From contig FN649727.1 of assembly GCA_000310025.1 (NCBI GenBank), forward strand, positions 5,784,537-5,848,536: a stretch of DNA of 64,000 bases. The letters are read 5' to 3'. A program made the position numbers and the translations under genes. The notes below the pieces were generated by a model. It was not told the DNA's origin. It ran no database searches and saw only the letters and a list, made by a program, of their open reading frames with translations. Below are positions 49,901 to 61,800 of this stretch, one piece after another. This DNA is from Ectocarpus siliculosus (taxonomy: Eukaryota; Sar; Phaeophyceae; Ectocarpales; Ectocarpaceae). Numbering within the stretch: the first letter of the stretch is position 1; each line of letters starts with the position of its first letter.

Positions 49901-50457
49901 TTTTCCAACAGGAGCCATCGATCTTAGTGGTAGCGTCGGACGGAGTATGGGACTTCATGACCCAAGCAAGCGTATCGAAGCTGGTGAGTTGTTGTTGCTC
50001 GTTGCAAAGCTGAACTCCAAGAGTTCTTGGGGCCGGGGTGCGTGGTCGACTTCGTCTGCTGCAACCTCGTGGTGGGGGATTCAGGAGTAGGACCGGCGAC
50101 CCTTGTCCAAGCTGCAAGTCTCCTTTTTGTCAACACCTGGGGCCAAGTACCAAGCGATATCTCGCCTGTGCCCCCCCTTCAATCCGCCCCCAAACCACTG
50201 GATCCGGTTTCGCTGCTGCATCCCTCTTCACTCTGAAGTAATAGTGTTCCAGCTCGATGTCGTTGCTCCGCCCCGCCGCAACGCACGACGTTTGCTCCTT
50301 TCCTTGCCCACGCTTTGCCCGACGCTCGTCGAGAAAGGTCACCGAGGCGATCCGCAAGCAAAAGGACCCACGCCAGGTGTCCAAGGAGCTGGTGGCCGCT
50401 GCGAGGGAGGCAGGCAGCGGGGACGATATCACCGTGGTCATCGCGAAGCTAGGGTGA
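43994..50457 (+). CDS. PP2C-type (PPM) serine/threonine protein phosphatase
   Basis: Mg/Mn-dependent phosphatase of the PPM family, 297 aa in this model. Exons: 43994-44095, 44951-45073, 46265-46357, 47134-47231, 47897-47952, 48632-48738, 49332-49418, 49816-49851, 49912-49983, 50338-50457; phases agree. Motifs in order: PTNEDR (24-27), FGVFDGHGGD (metal ligands Asp57/Gly58), TSGCCACVVAI, LCAANVGDCQAILITDKGA, RIRSNGGKVV, GVLEPSRVIGDYDIK, VIAEPYV, LVVASDGVWDFM (Asp244) and SGDDITVVIAKLG at the end. The protein is little more than the catalytic domain, so localisation and substrate cannot be read from it. The 36-bp exon 49816-49851 is supported only by splice sites and phase. Exon 3 has a weak donor (CAG|gtcgat). 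An in-frame ATG at 43976 or an upstream exon could extend the N-terminus. Confidence 0.87.
45616..46232 (+). repeat. 600-bp interspersed repeat, copy 2, in PP2C intron 2
   Basis: Inverted partner of 38773-39394, bounded by C-runs. It starts with two tandem units around gttttcgtcgcttggcaacg (45650-45750). It continues through the ggttaccg/cggtaacc stem-loop with T-tracts (45780-45823) and gcatgcacgactatgagtac, ending in a C-run at 46213-46232. The end lies about 32 bp upstream of the acceptor of PP2C exon 3, so the element's C-tract may act as the polypyrimidine tract for that exon. Confidence 0.85.
46857..46899. repeat. CT dinucleotide microsatellite
   Basis: About 43 bp of nearly pure (CT)n in PP2C intron 3. 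Confidence 0.9.
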
Positions 50458-53400
50458 CTGACTGACGACAAGAAGCTGCTGTAACCGTCTGTCCGTCATT
50501 CGGTTTCGGAATGGCATTCCGAGAGAGCTTCCTGAAGAGTTTTTTTCTCTCTCTCTCTCTGTTATCGTTTCGATGGCCGGCTTCCACGAAAGACGGAACG
50601 GAGAGCGTGAAGGAAGCAACGAGCGATTGAGCAAGGAGCGGTCGAGCCCGGCCAGTGTCACGAGAAACCAAATGAGCCATCATGTGTGGCCGTAGTAGGT
50701 CTGGGTGCTTTAAACCCGTAGCTCCCGAGTTGTGCGAGGAGCGGTTGTGCTGTTGCACCCCACCTGTGATGCGTCCATGGGTTTGTTTTTTGTGTACGAG
50801 TTCGTGGCCTTCATACCGCGTTGTGGATCACGCGAACCGTGTAGATAGTTGTAAATATGGCTTTGTGTTTGTTAAAAAGCATGAGTCGGGGAGCTTGCGT
50901 GTTGAGTGGGGGTGTTCTCGTACGGGGGGGTGTGCGGCCCGGGGACGTTTCTCCTTTGTCTTGCAATCTCGCGCTTGCTCCTCACCATGCTGCACCGTCC
51001 AGTCTACAGACAGCTTCATTCGCTCAAAAGCGGCAAAACAACACCTTCGCGTTTTGTGACCTGCGTCGGTGACACTCGGCGGCGATTAACGACCTCCGTG
51101 CCCGGTGGTCTCGTTGTTATAATAGCAGCTTGATTTAAATAGAGAGCCGTGAGGACGTGGTAGTGGTAGATGTACTCGGGACAGCTCAAGTTATAACCAT
51201 TTCGTTTTGATCGCGTCTTCGTGGGTGCTGGTCCTGTGTATCATGAGACCGCTCGTTTTTTTTTGCATACGTGGCGTGGGGGATTGCGTTTGTGTCCTTG
51301 CCTGCGCGTTCCTGCGATAGGATGACGGTGCGGTGTCCGCGGGTGGTTGTAGACGGGCGGTTCAGGAGTGTACACGACTAGATAGAAGCTATCGTTCGAC
51401 TAGTGTAGTAGTGCGCCACGCGTGCTCTGTACCTTCTTCGTAGGTCGTGTTTTGTTCCGTTTTGCTCACGCTTTTCCTTTTTCTTTGTGGCAGGGCGTGC
51501 ATTGCGCCCGGCGGGCGGTTTAAACTCAGATGTCGACAACAATTGGCAACAAAATCTGCACGACCACACCTTTGCAGTCCACCCAGCCTTCTGCTTGCGA
51601 CATGATGGGATTCGCATATTGGATGGTATCACCTGTACACTACCATAGTCGGAGCGTTGTGTGCAGAAAACATCGGTTTCATCGGGTGATCGGCTTCGTT
51701 ATAAAAAATATGTATTGGAGAATATTAGTGGTGGCCTTCCCGAAAAAAGACTTCTGCCGCCTGGCATCAAAAGCTTGAGGCGTGTACCGTCCAAGACGGC
51801 TGGGGCGTAAATAGCTGTGTCGTAACCGGGTAACAGCCATTGTCCTGTCAGCAAGCCGGTGCCGGGGTATGCATACTGTAGCAGCGGCAAAGAAGCACGT
51901 GAACCTCCCGACTCCCTTTTCTGCCCTCTCTCCGCCAGTCAGTGTGTAAACAATCATGCCCTCCGAGTCGTTTCCCACCAGTTTGCGAACGCATGACGGG
52001 GACAAGCGCTGTTGGGTTGTCGTTAGGCTCCCGAAGATGAACAGTTGAACATCATCTCGAGGCAAGTTTTTGAACCTTGCTTTACCTTCTCAGGCTGAGG
52101 TATTCTTTTTGTATGCGTATGCATATGCACAGCTCCATAAACGCTAACGTTCCCGCACGGCTGATGAGGAATCAGACGCACGTAGACATCAACCATAGAC
52201 TATGATTGTGAGAGATATGATTGTGAGAGACAAGCGGGTGCGGTTTGCCATTTTATGTTGTTACGTGTGGTGATGACGGCGTGTGGGACGTTCGGTAGTA
52301 CGTACAGTCGAGACCGACGCACAGCAGTCGGTTTTGTCAAGAAGAAAACGGTAAAGACGGACAACCATCGGTTAATACTCAATCTGATTTAGTCTAGAGA
52401 GTAGACACACATCTGTTGCATCCTACTACTACGTGCAGCGTTCGATGTCACACGCATCTCATCTATCTGCGGGTGAACGGATCAGCGACAATAGATGATG
52501 ATGAATCAGGGAAACCCGCTCGAAGCACTACTTATTGTGAGTTTTGTCAAAGGAGCCGACAAAGATAAAGATAGATATGCGCGCGCGCGTGAAAACAAGA
52601 AAATAAATGTAACTGCAGATATCAGTGATGTTGTTGCTGTCTTCACATTAAAAACCATTCCGGTCTCCACTCAGTACGTTCTAACATCCGTATCGGTCCA
52701 GCTGGCGGGGAATCGGTCCAGCTGGCAGGGACGGTATCGCGTTCAGACAACCAAAAGTTCAAAAACTCCTACCTGTTTCGACCAACAAATGGGCAAGCAC
52801 TCGGTCTTTTAGAAGCGGCACTGCTACACCACTTCCTGCTGCTACCTACTCCGGGCTGTTCGTCTCACACATGAGCGATGGGTCAACAATCAACCAATCT
52901 ATACGGTCGGCCTTTTCGTCGATTGGTAGCAGGGTCCCGTCCAACATTGAGCCCATCTGGTTCGGGCAGACTCTCCTCTTCTCACTGACACGGGCACGTT
53001 GCGTACCGACGTCGTCGCTGATCGATTTCCTGAGCATCTGCCACCTACCGATCTCTACATAAGGACGATTTACTTCCATGTGTGTACTGAGACATGTTCC
53101 TTGTACGCAAAAGTTGGCCCTCCCCCATCTCCCCAGGCAATGGAACTTTGACTATCGACAGCCACGACACAGTAGGGAGGAAACAATCGCAACAATCCAG
53201 TCACCGAGGCCTCTACACAAAGCCCAGTGCACGACAAATGTCAAATGGCTGTTTTTACACACGATTAGGGTACAGATACGTATCGGGAACAACGGCGCAT
53301 ACCTAACTGGGGTATATGTACTTATTTTACTGAGAGGGTACGTATCGCCTAGGCTACGAAAAGGTGCTTCTACGAGGTGTGTACTTACTGGCTATGGCTA

Positions 53401-54374
53401 ACACAATAAGGCATGGACGACTGACGTTGTCCCTGGCAGGCTGTGTTGGCCCTGCGCGCCCACGAAGTTGGCCCTTGCTGGAACAACCCGGCTGCTTCAC
53501 TACAAACATCAACACAGATCGTGAACTCTACTATTACCCGCGAGGCTTAAATCTACACTATACGAAGAATCAACCGGGGTAGCAAGCACACGGCCTCGTC
53601 TTCTCTGAATGGGTCAAGCCCAACCCCCACCAACCACTTCGGAGCACAAAGGGGCGCGCATGCAGCGGCACCCTGAAAAAATGGGAAAGTAAACCATGAC
53701 AAAAACCGACGAAAATGCCAAGGCGCGAGATCTACGCGGCAAACAACACACAAGGACGAAACGAGTGAAAACAAAACGAGTGAAAACAAGAGACAAAAAA
53801 ACACTTCTACTCAGCGGGACGCTCGGCCTGGCATACAGTTGCTCCACACCATCCTGACATGTATGCGTTCATGAGATCTCAAGAGCCTCCAACCCCCAAA
53901 TACAAGTAGCGGGGTGCCAGAAGAATTCGGGCGTCATCAGATACGCAGGAACATGACATCATGCAATACACGTTCCGGCAATCACGCCAATGAAGCAAAC
54001 TGTACAAAGGTCTACAACAACAAAAACACCCGAGTACACTGCAAGTAGCGGGTAGATCGGTTACAGCAGAGTGTGCCCCGCAATTGCTACATCGAGAGTA
54101 ACAAAGTGACTCGATCCTCAACACAAACAAAACCTTGGTATTCTCTTGGGTCATGGTGCTGGAGGAAGTAGTCCAGATGGCTCAATACTCCAGGGGCCGA
54201 CAAAACCAATCGAAACACTCCACGATGTCTCTGCCAGATGAAACATGACTTGGTGACCCTCTTTGAGCACGAGCCAGAGTCTAGAACTCTCGAACGCCCG
54301 CTTTCAGACCAGCCCGTCAAGCCAAACAAATCCGATCAAAACCAAACCAAACCAAAGCTAAGCCGGAGGGAAGG
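50458..54374. other. Tail-to-tail intergenic region (PP2C / DUF2993 gene)
   Basis: About 3.9 kb, the longest stretch without a supported gene. It should contain both 3' UTRs. A diverged copy of the dispersed repeat is at 52639-52700, followed by a short tandem of cggtccagctgg (52693 and 52714). Minus 52846-53079 and minus 51378-51632 are open but show no domain I recognise. Confidence 0.45.
52639..52700 (+). repeat. Dispersed repeat, copy C (diverged, partial)
   Basis: gtcttcacattaaaaaccat and tccggtctccactcagtacg align with the start of copy B at 57176, including the preceding gttgtt-type tract. The similarity fades after tatcggtcca. Confidence 0.6.
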
Positions 54375-57300
54375 CTAGAACTTCATGTTCTCGGGCTTGG
54401 GCAGTCGGTGCACCACAACGCTCACCGTCACGCGCAGCGACGGCTCTCCTCGGCTGTTGTAGCCGTGGTACATGTCCCTGAACCGCACGGCGGTGCCGTC
54501 TAGGTCCAGGACGACGGTGTTGAAGAAGTGCGTCATCTCCTCGGAGAGTGTCCTGATGCCCAGGTCGGTCAGTCGGCCTCGCTGCGCCACTCGCGCGTGG
54601 ATCTTGCCAAACCTTGTTTGTTTTAGTGTTGTTGTTGCGTTTGTTTTGTACTGTTTGTTTAGGCGCTTGTTACGCGGTACAAGTTTGATGCGTTTCCATT
54701 TGTTGTTACGTACGGGGCACAAGTTCGTGCGTTCCATGTGCACGGCGTGAACATGGACCCACTGACACGGCGAGATGGAGGGAGGCTAGTTTGAGCAGCT
54801 AGGCCGGCAGATGCCCTGGTGCAACTTGCTGCCGCGCCGTTGTGAGAGTTCACGGCAACGGCGGTCGTGGTGCGATCAAGAGGAGAGGATGACGGTCCAT
54901 GAAGTGTGTAAACGAAGCATCGCATGGACTGTGTTGTCCGTGTTCGAAAAGCCGCGAGGAGACATATCGCTAGGATCTGTTTCGCAAAACAATAATCAGT
55001 CTGCCAGTTCTCCCGCTCACAGTCCATTCGCCACAGAGTAGATGCTCCGGTATACTAACAGCCCCGCGTATACATATACACAAGAGGGACCCCGCGGACT
55101 AGAAATCGTTTTGGTAATGTTGTCCCACCACTGGAACTAATGCGTCCTTGTTTCCCTGTCAACTTCAACACAACTTCTGGGCACCCCTTCTGTACAATAT
55201 TTTGATAAGAAAGCCTATACCACGCGCTTTTCATCCCGCCATATGTAAAAATTGACATGTACTCGTTGAACAGCCAGTTGGCGCGGCCGATGCAAATCAA
55301 AGCAAAGAAGCACGCACACACACACCTGTCCGGTTGGCACGCCTCCATGACTACCGGCTGCCCTTGCCAACTTCCAGTGAAGGTCGCACGGCCTCGTTCG
55401 ACGTCGAGGGCCGTTCCTTCCCGCCGGAAATCGAACTTTCCGCTGGGAAGATCCGCCGTGGTCAGCAGAGGGTGCACCAAGAAGTTGCCGAAGTCTTGGG
55501 CGTCTAGCTCGATCAGGGCCTCGCCCTCAGCTGGACACCTTTTGTTGGTTCGGCGAAAAGTTGGGGCCGACACGCGGGCGGGGGCGGTGTGGGATGGACG
55601 GGGGAAAGCAAGTTCCCATCAGCTCAGCCGGGAGCGTTCGTCTTCGATAGGAGAAACACCAGCAGGATTAAAGACAGAACACGTTTTTCAAAGCGACTTA
55701 CTTGAACAAGATCTTTCCGCGAAACACCTCAGATGGCTTGATGTTCATCTCGTTCAGCGTGAGTGCGATTGTGCGCAGCGTCATCCCCATGGGCGTCACC
55801 CAGTTCAACCTGCGCGTGCAGAATGTTAGTGCGTTCGAAGTGTCGGGAGGGGGCCGCCGACAGGTAAGAAAAAAATACAACCTGAGGAAGCTGTATCATA
55901 TCATCTAGCCTGGTTTTCCGAGAGATTGCTTGACCTGCTCACAACTGGATACTTCATGCCTTCATACTCCCTTACGCCCACATATGAGCATTTCACCAGA
56001 TAGATTGGGCTCACCTGGCGTATTGGCATGGTACGTCAGCAACAGGACACCGCAGGCAGCGGTAGCCACCGCGTGCCGCTGAAAGCATCATACCACAGTT
56101 GCAAAAAACGGCAAAGAAGTCCCCATACAAAGGCACTACTTGTACTCTTGGGTTGGGTTACACACATCAACCGGAAAGAACCCACCCACACAGAACACGA
56201 GGCACAATCCTGAGCCTTCGATGCGGTCAAAAGTGCAATATCCATTGCATGCTTGTGGCGACAGCAGCATGCAGGGATAGTTGGCTCTTGTCCTGGCATC
56301 GCTATTATAGTAGAAGTAGTACGGAGAACAGCCTGCATTGTCGGCTACTTGTCGCGATTTTCAACCCGTACCATTCCGACCGAATCTCTAGCAACGGGAC
56401 GTTCGGTGCAATAGGTTGGACTTCCGTTAAAGAAAGGAGTTGTGTCCCCAGTTATGACGCACGTGTCTACAACGACCTGTGCTGAGCGTCCGCGATGCAT
56501 ATGGCGAACACACGATCTTTGATCTTGGCTGATGTCACCTGTACAGACCCTGTTGTCTCGCTTGATGTTCAATCGGCAGATCTCTACATCGAAACATCTG
56601 TAGGGTTAAATTTCGAAAGATAAACACGCAGGTGATGGCTGTTGTCATACATAAGGTCTGCATGTCGACACCCACAGGATCGGATGTCGCCATTCCTGCC
56701 TTCCGCCCTCCCCTCGTGGTTCAGTTGGTAACCTCGTACCTTCTGACATCTAGATTGCGGGTTCGAATCTCTTTGGAATAAAAATTAGTGATACAGAGAG
56801 AGGTGGAGCGGAGTACTGTTGTCCCCGAGTAGGGTACATATTTGTGGCCATATTACTTGATCTGAGAGTATTTTACGTGTTGGGCCCATGTTGAGCAGCA
56901 TGAAAAATAGTACTTCTACTCCAGTGTCTGTTGTATTATGTGCGTATGCAATGTGGTACCATATCTTTTGTGGGGTTGTTTTCTTGTGTGGGAATCCGGT
57001 TACTGTATGTTCATGAGTTCCGCAGGAAAGGGACCGCTGAAGATAAAAAATGAAGGCAAGTATCGCAGGGGGGAACGTGGAGAAGAGTACTAAAAACTCT
57101 CGGCTGATGCGTCAGACAATACTGCGGGAAACTTCGCCAACAGCAGTTATTGTTGTTGTTGTTGTTGTTATTGTTGTCTTCACATTAAAAACCGTTCCGA
57201 TCTCTCTCTACCCAGTACCTTCTTATGTCCGTACTGATCCAACACCTGACGCGGTCGATTCCCGTGGTCACAGCAGTCTACGTAGATGGACGCAAACACC

Positions 57301-57976
57301 CACACTCATCGCTGGTTATGTGCAGATACATACAGCCGTGTTATCAGACCGTGTACCACATATTGTATCCCCAGGAGAAATTCCGTGCGCGGAAAGCGGC
57401 ATCCTTCACCCTTGACATAGATCCATTGAGCACACCGGTAGTCGCTTATCTATATCTCTATGACCAGCTTTTCGGTTCAATTACCAATGAATGTTCGTTA
57501 GTTTTTTGGATACATCTGCTGCATACACATACCTACATGTGTGTGCATACATGCCTACCGACCACAGAGACACAGACTGTAGGGCACACTCACCCATCCA
57601 CCTTGGCCTGCTCCAAATTACCTCGAACGAGATTCATCGCCGAGCTGTTGACCGTACATTCCACGGTCGCCTGCCTGGGGTTGGCGAGTGCCAGATTCAA
57701 GATACCCTTGGCGACGCTTTCAATCACCGACGAGGTCACACCGATCGCCTTGAGAGATGACACCCCACCCGAGCCCCTGTTGAGAGATCTTCTGCGTCTC
57801 CATTTCCGCTGGAATGGGGCAGATGATACCGCCACATTTCGAAGAGCTCCGACAGAAGAACTTGCAGTGAATGAGAAAGCTTCCGCCGCCTGTAGAAGCC
57901 CCACCAGCCAAGCCAGCGTGACCACCTGCGAGAAACCGGGGCGGTTCCCAGCAGTCCGAGTCACTTCCGTCGCCAT
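54375..57976 (-). CDS. Predicted plastid-targeted DUF2993 (LmeA-like) protein
   Basis: 313 aa. Exons right to left: 57976-57594, 55809-55702, 55538-55326, 54612-54375; phases 2, 2, 2 agree. Residues about 14-33 form a signal peptide ending LVGLLQAAEA, followed directly by FSFTASSS and a basic, Ser-rich stretch (SAPFQRKWRRRR). This is the bipartite presequence expected for plastids behind four membranes, with Phe after the cleavage site. The mature part has the pattern VIESVAKGILNLALANP, MNLVRGNLEQAKVDG, then MTLRTIALTLNEMNI, and further on ALIELDAQDFGNFLVHPLL, as in DUF2993 proteins of cyanobacteria and plants. The family is related to the mycobacterial phospholipid-binding LmeA, so a role with plastid membrane lipids is possible but is inference. 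Family call from pattern only. Confidence 0.72.
56710..56790 (+). repeat. tRNA-like sequence with Pol III A and B boxes
   Basis: A D-arm-like block tggttcagttggtaa at 56720-56734 and a T-loop-like block gggttcgaatctc at 56759-56771 are spaced as in a tRNA gene. The T-arm (gcggg/ctctt) pairs poorly, and the acceptor stem is not convincing. It is better read as a tRNA-derived SINE head or a decayed tRNA than as a working tRNA. It lies in intron 1 of the DUF2993 gene, on the opposite strand. Confidence 0.4.
57176..57276 (+). repeat. Dispersed repeat, copy B
   Basis: Preceded by a (gtt)n tract at about 57147-57175. It contains taaaaaccgttccgatctct, gtccgtactgatcca and cggtcgattcccgtggt. It matches the reverse complement of 36778-36872 over nearly its full length. 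Confidence 0.7.
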
Positions 57977-58892
57977 TCGTCCACAGGCAGGTGTTCGAAC
58001 TCTGTAGGTTCTACACAAACAAGGGTACGATGAGGTGAGGTCCTTCAGGCGTGGTGGGCCACGAGCAAGGGCCGGGTGATGAGGCGGGGGGTGTGATCGC
58101 GATTTGGTTTGGTTTGGGTTTTGATGTTTGATGTCTCGGGAGACTTGGCGACCGCATGACCGCATGCGCGCGGGAGGCGGGACTGTTACCTATCTACAGT
58201 ACAATGGTTGATCTTTCCGAGTTTTCGGATCCGAAAATTGAAACCGCCTTTTATTTTACACCGACAACACTTCCTTCTCTCGCTTTCCCAAATCAACAAA
58301 CGTACTTTGCAGTTCCTACGACGCACGTGACACATAATTCTTGAAGAAGGACACACGATATGCTCCATACCTCCTCTCGTACCCGCGAACTGGAACCTCT
58401 TGCAACGGTACCGCGGGGTACCTTGGTCCTGCTATTCCACGACCTTTGAGCTCTGAGCAGAAGACGGCACGAGGAGGCTGTGGAGACAGAGATCCGCACC
58501 AGGCGACATGGGGAGGTACTTGAGCCATCACGCTCCAAGTCCTGCATGCACTACTCTCCCACTTACCAGCGGTTGATTGTTTAATCCTACTCTTTCATTT
58601 TCGTAGCTGGACTGCTGTAATTTTTTGTGTTTTTGCGTTCAAACGCCGGGATATTTTTCATCTGTGTGTTTGCTACAGGGACGCTGTCCTTGTATCTGTG
58701 AGGTACTGCTGTGGTACGACATATGTATGTACATCACAGGACGATCTCAAACAACACATTGATTGCCGTGAAGCGTGTCATTCCTAAAGAAAATGTACTT
58801 AGAATTATTGTGGGCATTTGGCAACATAGTAAGTGTTAATTCACGACGCACGAGACGTGGACACTCGCAGCTAATCATACAAACCCTTCATA
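57977..58892. promoter_or_regulatory. Head-to-head region, DUF2993 gene / coiled-coil gene
   Basis: About 0.9 kb between the minus-strand start at 57976 and the proposed plus-strand start at 58893. Both promoters are expected here. No element is obvious, and the right-hand start is itself uncertain. Confidence 0.35.
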
Positions 58893-61800
58893 ATGTACTC
58901 GTCGTGTGGATGCCGCGCCGCCTACAATGGCACCCCTGTACCGCTATCTGTACGGGAAGAGTATATGTTCACCGCAGTCTCCTTCGACAATGTGCATGAT
59001 TGCGTATATTTCACGTTCTCGCGTACGATAGGTCCCAACTCGCAGTCCATCGACACACAAGATGTTCCGCCTGCGCTTGTTCTCGGTTCTCGCAGCAGGT
59101 CCGAGGCTGCAACCACGGCGATTGAGCCATATGATGCAACTCCTACCAAAACCACTGAAGACAACCCTCCGACTCAGTTCGAGGCCTTTGAGTACCAGGA
59201 CCTGGCTGATGTCGCCGAGACGGTAAAAGGCGCCTTCGACGACTTGACCGGGGTGAGCCCCGTGTGGTTTAGCGTCGAGAAGGATGGAGGCGACATGGGA
59301 CGCAACTCCTCCGCCAGAAATCGTGGCGATGGCCGCAGCGGCGGCGGTGACAATTACGTGATGTTCGGGGATTGGCGCGTGGAAGAATCGCTAGTGGATG
59401 TTTTCGAGAATCAACCACAAGCCCAGTCCGACAAGCAGGTATTGTGCTACCCGATGCGGTACAAAATTCATCAACCACGGGGAAAGACTCTACTACCGGC
59501 ATGTATTACAACAAATAACCCTTTTCAAAAAATGTTCTCCTCTGATCGGGCATGTCATCTTGCGTCACCCGCGGGACGCTTGGTCCACGTCCCGAAGGGA
59601 AACATTATAAACTGTGTATGTATATGATTTGGCATGTTCGAACCTGTTTCTCTTACCTTGTCGCCTGACAGGATATCCTGACGAAGGTCAATGCTCTGGT
59701 GGCCACTTATGACGAGAATAGCGCCAAGCAGAGGCAAGGGCTCGAAGAGTGCATGGTCGCCTTTAACAAGGCCGTCGAAGGGGACTTGGACACGCGACTG
59801 GACACAATGACTCAGGTACACATGCCATAATATATCTACGGTATTTTTTTCTGCTTCCATCACCTCGAGGGACAGTGCCGATGGGTGTTTCCTTTCGGTG
59901 CTCGAACTGATATGCCAAAGATTAAAACTCTCAATATTAGCCTTTAGCATCATTAGACAGGAGAAGCGACTGGCAGCCTTGCCTCTGTTCTTGGTTTTTA
60001 ATAGTATTTGGCGAGACAGGGTCGGGAGCGATCCGAATTAGAAGGTGAATGAAGAAAAAATTGTGGAGGCAACGCACTACAATACCATACCCGTAAAATC
60101 GTGACAAGTCTCAACCACCTACTGCTGTGGGCACCTACTGCCGTGGGTACTGCTGAACACCGATCGTCATCGCACTAAACGTCAAACCCTCTCCGCCAAA
60201 TTTCCGTACCCCTGCCCTCATCGTGCTCTGTCGAAAATATAGCAATGCACCGAGCGACACATCGAAGAGAAAGAAAAGACGGAAGCTGCCCAAGCTGGTC
60301 TGGTCGAGCTCGAGGAGCAAACGGTGGCACGTCTCGAAGCGTTGGGGAAAGTTTTGAAGGATCGACAGGAGACCGTGTTGGTCGCTCTCAAACACGAGCG
60401 AGAGGTGGGTTTGTCGGTGTGTGGGAGAGCCTGCGACGCACCATATGAAGTTATATGGCGTTCACATAAAAAGAGGAATATATACCATGGTTGTCAGGAT
60501 TGGGAGGCAGGTTGCGTGGAGTAAAAAAGAAAGAAACGAGCTGCGAGGCTGCGTGCGATACAAAATGACGGAGGCCGAGAGCGCTTCCGTTGTTTCTTTC
60601 TCATGCTGTATGTCATGCCTCCGGGCGTCTCCGTTATTTTCGTTCTGACCTTCTTTGTTGCGAGCGAACTGTCCGATGCGTGTTCTCTCTCTCTCTATTT
60701 CTCCCTTTCTCTCATCTCTAGTTCTCTAGTTCTCGGTAGGGCGACTACTCCCATCGTCATTGACAGGATTCTCAAACGAGCAAACCCACTCCAATCGAAA
60801 GAGCGTAAAACTAGGCGACCATCCACAATCGGAAAAACGATTTACGTAGACTAGCGTGCACTTAGCCAATCATCCCGTATTACTCTACAAACAATGAAGG
60901 CCAACACGCGCAAGATCCTAGCGTCGACGCTGGGTGACCCGCTCGAAGAAGGCCGGAAGCTGTTCAACAAGCAAGTGGAGGAGACCGAACTCGAAGGCAA
61001 GCTGAAGCAACGCCGGCGCCTGCTAGATCTCAACTCGCAAGGGGTGTCGGTCCAACAGGTATGCTGTACAGCTGTCGTTGTCGTCGCCGTCGTATTTGAT
61101 GTCGATGTTGTTGCCTTTACACCCGGAAAAAGACGGAAACAGAAGTTGCCAGATGCCTTGATCCCAATCTTCAAATGTTTGCTATCCGAATCATTGTTTT
61201 TTATCGTGATTCTTAGAGACTTAAGAGGGGCAGATCGGTAGCGGCATCAGTAAGCTGAGAAAGAAGAACGTCTTTGCTGGTGGTGTGCATGGCCCTGTGT
61301 ATATCGCGGAACTCGGTTGCAAAACGGGACGGCGGATGCTGGTGAGTGGGAACGACAAGCACCACACAGAACCGTCGTAAGGGGCACAGCTGTAGCTCGC
61401 AAATGTCTCGGCATATAATAGCGGGACACGGGCCGGGCCGGGCCTGGCCTTTACCGTGGTCATTCCCGTTACGGCCGTTCCTAAAACTGTTACCGAGCCT
61501 TGGGGTGGTCCCCTCCATAAGTCCATCGTAGGCCCAACCAAAAACACTTCGCTACGTGCACATTGCTTTCTCGGATTGGCAGGAAGAAATCGAAGCGGCG
61601 ATGCTAAAGGCTTCGCGCGACGAGGTTGACAACCTCATGCAAGTGGTGGACAAGATGCAGAACCAGCAGACGAAGCTGTTGGTGACGCTGCAGGCTGAGA
61701 AGAAAAATATCTCCGCCGTGAGTCGTACCTGTTGGGACAAACTTGGGTATTCCGGGGCCGTTGTGCTCCCGCCGAAACCAACCTCAAATTGCTATCAGGC

